Made by a program: the position numbers and the translations under genes. Positions 60,001-64,000 of a DNA stretch of 64,000 nt are shown here, piece by piece. Source of the DNA: Xiphophorus maculatus (Eukaryota; Chordata; Actinopteri; Cyprinodontiformes; Poeciliidae); contig NC_036450.1 in assembly GCF_002775205.1 (NCBI RefSeq), positions 26,376,288 through 26,440,287 on the forward strand, given 5' to 3'. The notes under the pieces were generated by a model. It did not search any database. It saw only the letters and a program-made list of their open reading frames with translations, and was not told the origin of the DNA. Positions within the stretch are counted from its first letter, which is position 1, and each line of letters opens with the position of its first letter.

Positions 60001-60672
60001 CATTCAGAGTTCTTCTGTTCTCCTGGGTTCCTGACATTACAGTGACATTGTGGACCACTGTGTGCTTTTGGAAGGGTCATTAATTCTCCAGACCACTGCC
60101 TGCTGGACACTTCGGTTCAGTCAGGTCAGCATCAGAAGTTACAAAGGACACAAACACACCAGACTGATGCAGCTGGACCTCTGCTTTCATCCACATTGCT
60201 GATGTCAGCAAAACTAAGGCCTTTGTGTTTGACTGAGAGCGCCATCTAATGGTGAACTGTAGCGATCATGTAGCAATAAGGTATGAGCAGGAGTAGGGTG
60301 ACATCTAGTGGTGAAAGGGACAAACTGACCAGATGAACTTCGAGGGTTCTAGAGAAAGTTACTGAGGCTGATGCACCAACCTTATTATGAGCAGAATTTC
60401 AGTAAACGTGACAGTCTGTCTCTTTACGGACTATTGGAGCTCTGCTTGATTCTCACCGCCCTTGCCTGCATTGTCCTGACTGCGCAATGAGTGTGTTCTG
60501 TTTTCCCTGCAGGTCTGTTCAGCTGAATGGAGAGCTGCTGAAGATGGTGGATGATAAAACTCTCCCTGAGCTCAACGGCACTCAATTCCCTCCAGCAGAA
60601 CACCTGAAGCTTCCTCCGTACTCCCTGGGGTTCTTCGTCATGATGGATGCACGGGCGCCGGCCTGCAGCTGA
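48068..60672 (+). CDS. hpse: Heparanase (endo-beta-glucuronidase)
   Basis: Cleaves heparan sulfate chains; lysosomal and secreted, glycoside hydrolase family 79. Twelve coding exons, all GT-AG: 48,068-48,276; 51,245-51,360; 52,395-52,523; 52,597-52,770; 54,356-54,527; 55,603-55,650; 55,936-56,029; 56,110-56,216; 57,409-57,523; 58,358-58,482; 58,661-58,807; 60,513-60,672. They sum to 1,596 nt, 531 residues (human 543). A hydrophobic signal peptide opens the protein ([18 protein letters not shown]). The proton donor is E210 in NEPNSF, whose codon is split between exons 4 and 5. The nucleophile is E329 in [13 protein letters not shown]. The conserved [20 protein letters not shown] and final AC cysteines are present. 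Residues 143-152, which align with the human heparin-binding lysines, lack basic residues. HPSE2 was considered, but the intact catalytic motifs and best fit by eye favour HPSE. Confidence 0.96.
48161..48184 (+). repeat. GACCTG hexamer repeat inside hpse exon 1
   Basis: Four perfect tandem copies of GACCTG, read as Asp-Leu four times at the start of the mature small-subunit region. Length change here would stay in frame. Confidence 0.95.
48577..48895 (+). repeat. Minisatellite in hpse intron 1
   Basis: About 15 tandem units of 19 bp (ggttctgattgttctatga), with variants in which a 10-bp sub-block 'ttctgattgt' is repeated again. It lies about 300 bp after the exon 1 donor. Confidence 0.93.
50010..50350. 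repeat. Degenerate 'ACAGTAAA' element in hpse intron 1
   Basis: Repeats the phrase 'tttacagtaaaatactggcagct' in diverged copies about 130 bp apart, with both TTTACAGTAAA and complementary TTTACTGT forms. It is a common AT-rich non-coding fish repeat; the class is not certain. Confidence 0.5.
50755..51030. mobile_element. Tc1-like or MITE fragment in hpse intron 1
   Basis: 'ctcacagttgaggcgtacct', 'tgatgacac' and the ending 'gtcaaatacttattttcccc' are the usual end of a fish DNA element. A partial second copy with the same 'cacagttgaggcgta' block is at 44,697-44,835. Confidence 0.6.
51433..51715 (+). repeat. Dispersed repeat family R, copy in hpse intron 2
   Basis: Blocks in order: 'catacctggagtgttg', 'ccatggcaaccatt', 'cacagagcagccctccccc', 'agctccttcagactagcc'. 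The same order is at 53,503-53,706 and, reversed, at 37,565-37,815. Confidence 0.7.
52035..52275. repeat. Dispersed repeat family S-like, hpse intron 2
   Basis: 'atcaataccaagccggtatc', 'agtattggtattggttgatg' and 'cgtattgatacc' blocks are related to 40,555-40,985 and 62,200-62,545. The open frame at 51,791-52,312 runs through it and is not a gene. Confidence 0.4.
53140..53370. mobile_element. Tc1-like terminal fragment in hpse intron 4
   Basis: 'aacattttgtaatcttacaa', 'gattttatgcaatatccc' and 'tctgatacccataaataaaa' blocks belong to the same Tc1-like family as 12,300-12,445. Confidence 0.6.
53503..53706 (+). repeat. Dispersed repeat family R, copy in hpse intron 4
   Basis: Same block order as 51,433-51,715 ('catacctggagtgttg' to 'agctccttcagactagcc'). 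Confidence 0.7.
53798..53863 (+). pseudogene. Ghost copy of part of hpse exon 5
   Basis: Aligns without gaps to 54,391-54,456 in the real exon 5 with 7 differences in 66 bases by my count. In the same frame it reads [20 protein letters not shown] against [20 protein letters not shown]. No similarity was seen to the start of exon 5 (the catalytic NEPNSF) and no acceptor in the matching place, so it is a partial exon duplication 593 bp upstream, probably non-functional. Confidence 0.85.
54636..55345 (-). mobile_element. LINE 3' end (Rex1/CR1-like), two nested copies, with AGAAT array
   Basis: On the minus strand the 3' UTR block (55,160-55,340, with 'ggatttcctgtatctgtccc' on the plus strand) runs to 'aagtaatttccctgctggga' and an ATTCT microsatellite (54,834-54,900). 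A second, shorter piece of similar sequence ('ttattgaacttcagaaggga') is at 54,636-54,830. There is no coding part. It lies in hpse intron 5. Confidence 0.65.
56645..56850. mobile_element. Mariner/Tc1-like non-autonomous relic in hpse intron 8
   Basis: 'cagttaattagaatact', 'aagtgaaacctattttatag' and 'atattacatcagaccaataa' are the familiar ends of a fish element. A second fragment is at 62,850-62,975. Confidence 0.6.
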
Positions 60673-60710
60673 GCCTGGTACCGACCCTGGTTCTGAGCCC
60701 AGTGCCGAGC

Positions 60711-60765
60711 CTGGCTAACTGCTGCTGGCTAGTCTGAAGGAGCTGAGTGAAGCTGCTGAACATTC
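60711..60765 (-). repeat. Repeat family R fragment in the probable hpse 3' UTR
   Basis: 'ctgctggctagtctgaagga' and following bases match the end of the family R copies, in the same sense as 37,565-37,815. Confidence 0.55.
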
Positions 60766-61594
60766 TGGGACTGGACATGATCTTCTGCTGTGCAGGTTCA
60801 CTCACACCAGGCGCTGCTGAATTGTCCTGCTCTGAGAACACACACTGTTTGTAATCAATTTCTCCTGCTGGGTAAAACTTTTATGTAATAATGTCTACAT
60901 ATTTATCCTGATAGATCTCAGGTTAGTTCACAACTGGACTACTTTTCAAGAGAGCACCTTGAAAATCGATTACTGGACAAAGGGAGAATTTTAAAGACGA
61001 TTAATGATTTTATACCATTTACAGCTGAGGCTTGTTTCACTTTATTTCATCTTGAATAAAGAACATTCAGGTTACATTTCTTGGCCTGTATTTGACAAAG
61101 ATGCTGCAGCTAGAAGTGTACTTCATATTTTAGTATTAATCCTATTACAAGTATACAGGGTCAGTGTCATGTTACCAATACTGATATGGATACTGATACT
61201 TTGAGTCTGAGTGACAGAGCTAAGCCCCTCCTCCTGGCTCTGATTGGTTGTTTTTGAACGGGAGCGTTGCGTTTCTTTAGACAGCAGCTCAGGGAGGAAG
61301 TGGAAGAGATGGATCTTTTCACAGATGATCTGTCTCATATTGTGCTGTCACAACATGGTGACAGCTTTAACAAATATGTAGAAATCATACTCTTTTAAGG
61401 TTACGTATTGCAGCTTTACCAAACTTAGAATATTAATAAATAGTTGTCTCTGCATTCCATAAGTACGTCTTATAAATAAATTAAATTTTACATTATTTAT
61501 CTGCTTTATCTTATTTAAGCAGATTAAAAAAAATCTGCTTTAATTTGATTGATAGAATAATATTTAAGCAGACAACTTTTATCTTAAAAGTTCC

Positions 61595-61633
61595 ATTTAT
61601 GTGGCCCTCTACTCTTCAGAGGGCCACATAAAT
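61595..61633. repeat. Perfect 16-bp hairpin
   Basis: Arms 61,595-61,610 and 61,618-61,633 are exact reverse complements around a 7-nt loop. Confidence 0.9.
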
Positions 61634-62199
61634 ACTTAGTACAGGCCTGATTTGGCCCGCTGTGCTCCAATGTGTGGGTTCAGATTTCTGTTTTTCTATT
61701 GTAGTTTGGTCGGTGTCCACACGGGGGCGGGCTTGCTCCACTCTGCTTTTCTGTGCTCGTAAAACCCATGTGACACAGCAGACACTAGATCAGCAGTACT
61801 TCACTGAAGGTTTCAGTCACTGTACTGTGGCTTCAGTACTTTTAATATCTGTTTGCATGTTACATTAGACTACAGCAGAGCAGACGAAAAAAAATACAAC
61901 AACAAACAAACTCTGATGTTTCAAAGCTTTATTAGGTTTCCAGGAAGCACATTCAGTCCAGCTGAACGTTTTGATCGTTTTAGGCTCCTCTTTCAGCAGT
62001 CAGTCTGCTGATTGGATGGTCAGAGGGAACCTGTGGAATCCTTATCAGCTTCAGCTTCTCTAATAATCAGGCTGTGACAAAATAAATAGATTTTCAGTCA
62101 GTTTGTATTAGAACAGCATATCCATAATGTTGATAAGCCGACATTATAAACTTCAGTTTCAGACTCCCTCTTTAAATGTTTTTTGATTTTTGGGCTGTA

Positions 62200-62545
62200 G
62201 TTTCTCAATTCTACCCTGAAAAAAGATTTAGCTTTGATTTGGTTTCAAATGATAATCCTTTGCACTTTGTTTATTTATAAATCAGTGCACACAGGACATG
62301 GTATTGGTTCTGTTTATCATATAGATGTGCTACCAAAGTATTTTGTCGACACCTAAACAGTTTATCTAAATACTGTTGTTGGTTTTAACAAAATATTTTA
62401 AGGGAAAAACTACAAAAACACCTAAAGGTCCAAAGTCTGATAATATATCATATTTAAATAATAAGTATCGGTAGAAGTATTGACGATACAGGCTCTGTAT
62501 TTAATTGATATCAGATTGATACCAAAATATAATTCCACACCCCAA
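62200..62545. mobile_element. Dispersed repeat family S, copy 2
   Basis: Block order matches 40,555-40,985 ('caaatgataatcctttgcac', 'caaagtattttgtcgacac', 'gatatcagattgatacc'). Confidence 0.5.
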
Positions 62546-62849
62546 GTAATCCAGGGCAAAAATATACAAACAAAGTTTTTTGGGGGGCAATTTATTAACA
62601 TACATCTGATTACTGTGAATATAATCTCATAGGTGAATTGTCAGCATGAAAAACTGTTAGCACATCAAAACATTGTTCTTAAATTCATCTTTCATAATAA
62701 TATTTTTAACCCAAAAGTGGACCAATCAGTGACATAAAGTCCTTTTCAGGAAATCATACCGCTTTCTTTTTGAGATACATTTATTTTATACTACCAATTT
62801 TATTAAGTATTTGCATTTATGAAGCTTTAATTTGTAAGTCCCACTTTTT

Positions 62850-62975
62850 GAAATGTTACGAGCATCCCAATAAATTAGAATATCATTTAAAAGATGATTT
62901 CATTTAGTAATACACTTTAAAAATGGAAACTTAACGCGTAAATGATTCACTACATACAGAGTGATTAATTTCAGA
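62850..62975. mobile_element. Mariner/Tc1-like fragment
   Basis: 'cccaataaattagaatatca' and 'acatacagagtgattaattt' match the same family as 56,645-56,850. Confidence 0.55.
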
Positions 62976-63299
62976 CCACACCCTCCACAAGGACATAAAA
63001 CCACTAAAGGTGATTGATTAAGAAACTGGTTGTTCACACTCACAGAGTGCTTTGTTCAGTCATGTTAACAGAAAGTTTTGTGAAAAGAAAAAGTGTTGCA
63101 GAAAAAAATGCACAAGCAGCAGAGATGACCAATTCCTTGGTAACCGCCTTTTGAACCGAATCAGTGACATAAATGAACTTTTCTGTGATATATTTAACTG
63201 AGGAATATATACGTGACATTTTATTGGAACTAGGCGAGAAACATTGAGCTAAAGAGCTGGGAGTCTGGGCCCTGGCAGCTGCATGGAGAAGGACCTCAG

Positions 63300-64000
63300 C
63301 GACTACAGTATGAAGGCGGCGCCTAAATTTCACATTAATACTACACTACCCACAGATCCCCGCGTCGAGCCATGTTATAGGAAATCCGCTTGCGGCAGAT
63401 TATTGTAATCCGACTGAGGGTCTGGACGACACATCGGATCACGATAAAAAAAAACCCCAAAGCGCAGCGGCCTGTAACAGATGCAGCTGGTCCGAGAATA
63501 AAAGGATAAAGTCGGGATATGATCTGAGGCGCGGCGCCGTGTTGCTGGAGCCAGAGATCGGTGCTGCTCCCCCGGGCCGCTTCATCCGACACACACACGG
63601 TGACAGCGGCTCGGCTTTTCTGCACCGCAGAGCTCGGGAACTGCTACAGTTAGCTGGACAGAGACATTATCTCCGTCAGCGCCTTCCTCCTATCCGCGTC
63701 GGGGTTGAGTCCTGCTCGGCCTGGAGGCTGACTGCGGCTGTCCTCTCTGCCGCTCCGAGACGCCCCGCTTCTAGCGCGGCTAGCCCAGCCCAGCTAGCCT
63801 GCTAGCTGGAGAGGAATCTGTCAAGTTTGGTTCGGATTCAGCTCCGTGTCCGCCCGCGGCCAGCAGGCAGCGAGGATGTCGACCAAAGACCAAAACAAAC
63901 TCTCTACCGTTGAACGGCCCATCAAAGGTAGGCGACTTTTCTTCCTGTAAACTTCTCTCCGGCTGCAGGAAGTGAGCGGGGCGGTGGGGGGGTACAGGGA
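63300..64000 (+). promoter_or_regulatory. CpG-island-like promoter and 5' UTR
   Basis: CpG dinucleotides and GC content rise sharply from about 63,320 to the window end, unlike everything upstream. It encloses the putative first coding exon at 63,876. No TATA box is evident. The boundary is by eye. Confidence 0.65.
63876..63927 (+). CDS. First coding exon, possibly calcineurin A catalytic subunit
   Basis: The ATG in 'gcgaggatgtcg' opens MSTKDQNKLSTVERPIK and then a donor (AAAG|GTAGGC), leaving phase 1. Calcineurin A genes (PPP3CA family) have a first exon of similar size that ends in LSTTDRVVK, with the next codon Ala; LSTVERPIK followed by a G-initial codon fits that plan. The match is short (about nine residues), so the assignment is tentative. 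The gene continues beyond the window. The calcineurin A product would be a calcium/calmodulin-dependent Ser/Thr phosphatase subunit. Confidence 0.45.

Larger units (their letters stand above)
60673..61900 (+). other. hpse downstream region
   Basis: The stop is followed at 60,711-60,765 by a fragment of repeat family R in reverse sense ('ggctagtctgaaggagctga'). A candidate AATAAA is at about 61,055-61,060. Another non-coding repeat is at 61,160-61,420, and a 16-bp hairpin at 61,595-61,633. The true polyadenylation site was not determined. Confidence 0.5.
61901..63299. other. Intergenic, repeats only
   Basis: No supportable gene. It contains repeat family S copy 2 (62,200-62,545) and a mariner/Tc1-like fragment (62,850-62,975). 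Confidence 0.5.

Noticed and set aside
48068-60672. Assignment of the plus-strand gene to heparanase-2
   Set aside because: The catalytic NEPNSF and [12 protein letters not shown] motifs and the spacing of the two Glu residues fit enzymatically active HPSE, not the inactive HPSE2.

Overview
This is a vertebrate nuclear window, almost certainly from a ray-finned (teleost) fish. Its genes are split by GT-AG introns. The spaces between are filled with transposon debris of fish type: Tc1-like relics, L2 and I-clade LINE ends, a tRNA-derived SINE, hAT/Harbinger-type MITEs and CA, TCTG, TTGAT-type microsatellites. No bacterial, viral, CRISPR or operon feature was seen. The species cannot be fixed from the sequence alone.

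Layout. Positions 1-21,900 hold no gene that I can support, only repeats, several perfect short palindromes and one broken exon-like block (13,687-14,065, minus). Positions 21,905-30,191 carry two complete tandem copies of cox5b (cytochrome c oxidase subunit 5B, both minus strand, four coding exons each, 126 residues each). A 5'-truncated I-clade LINE lies between them, and its 3' tail sits 43 nt from the start codon of the first copy. Positions 33,541-45,100 (minus) are dbnl (drebrin-like, an actin-binding SH3 adaptor). Its coiled-coil cassette of three exons is tandemly duplicated, and a 63-bp in-frame duplication lies inside one of the copies. Positions 48,068-60,672 (plus) are hpse (heparanase, 12 coding exons, 531 residues), with both catalytic glutamates intact and a degenerate ghost copy of part of exon 5 in the preceding intron. 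Positions 63,300-64,000 look like a CpG island with the first coding exon of a further plus-strand gene, possibly a calcineurin A catalytic subunit.

The genes do not form a pathway. COX5B is a mitochondrial respiratory-chain subunit, DBNL links actin to endocytosis and signalling, and heparanase cleaves heparan sulfate in lysosome and matrix. dbnl and hpse are head to head, about 3 kb apart.

I found no wholly new biological system. The best leads are structural: exon-cassette duplication in dbnl, a ghost exon in hpse, an apparent gene-conversion tract between the cox5b copies, a LINE next to the cox5b start, loss of the heparin-binding lysines in heparanase, and a set of perfect short-loop inverted repeats that resemble template-switch mutations.
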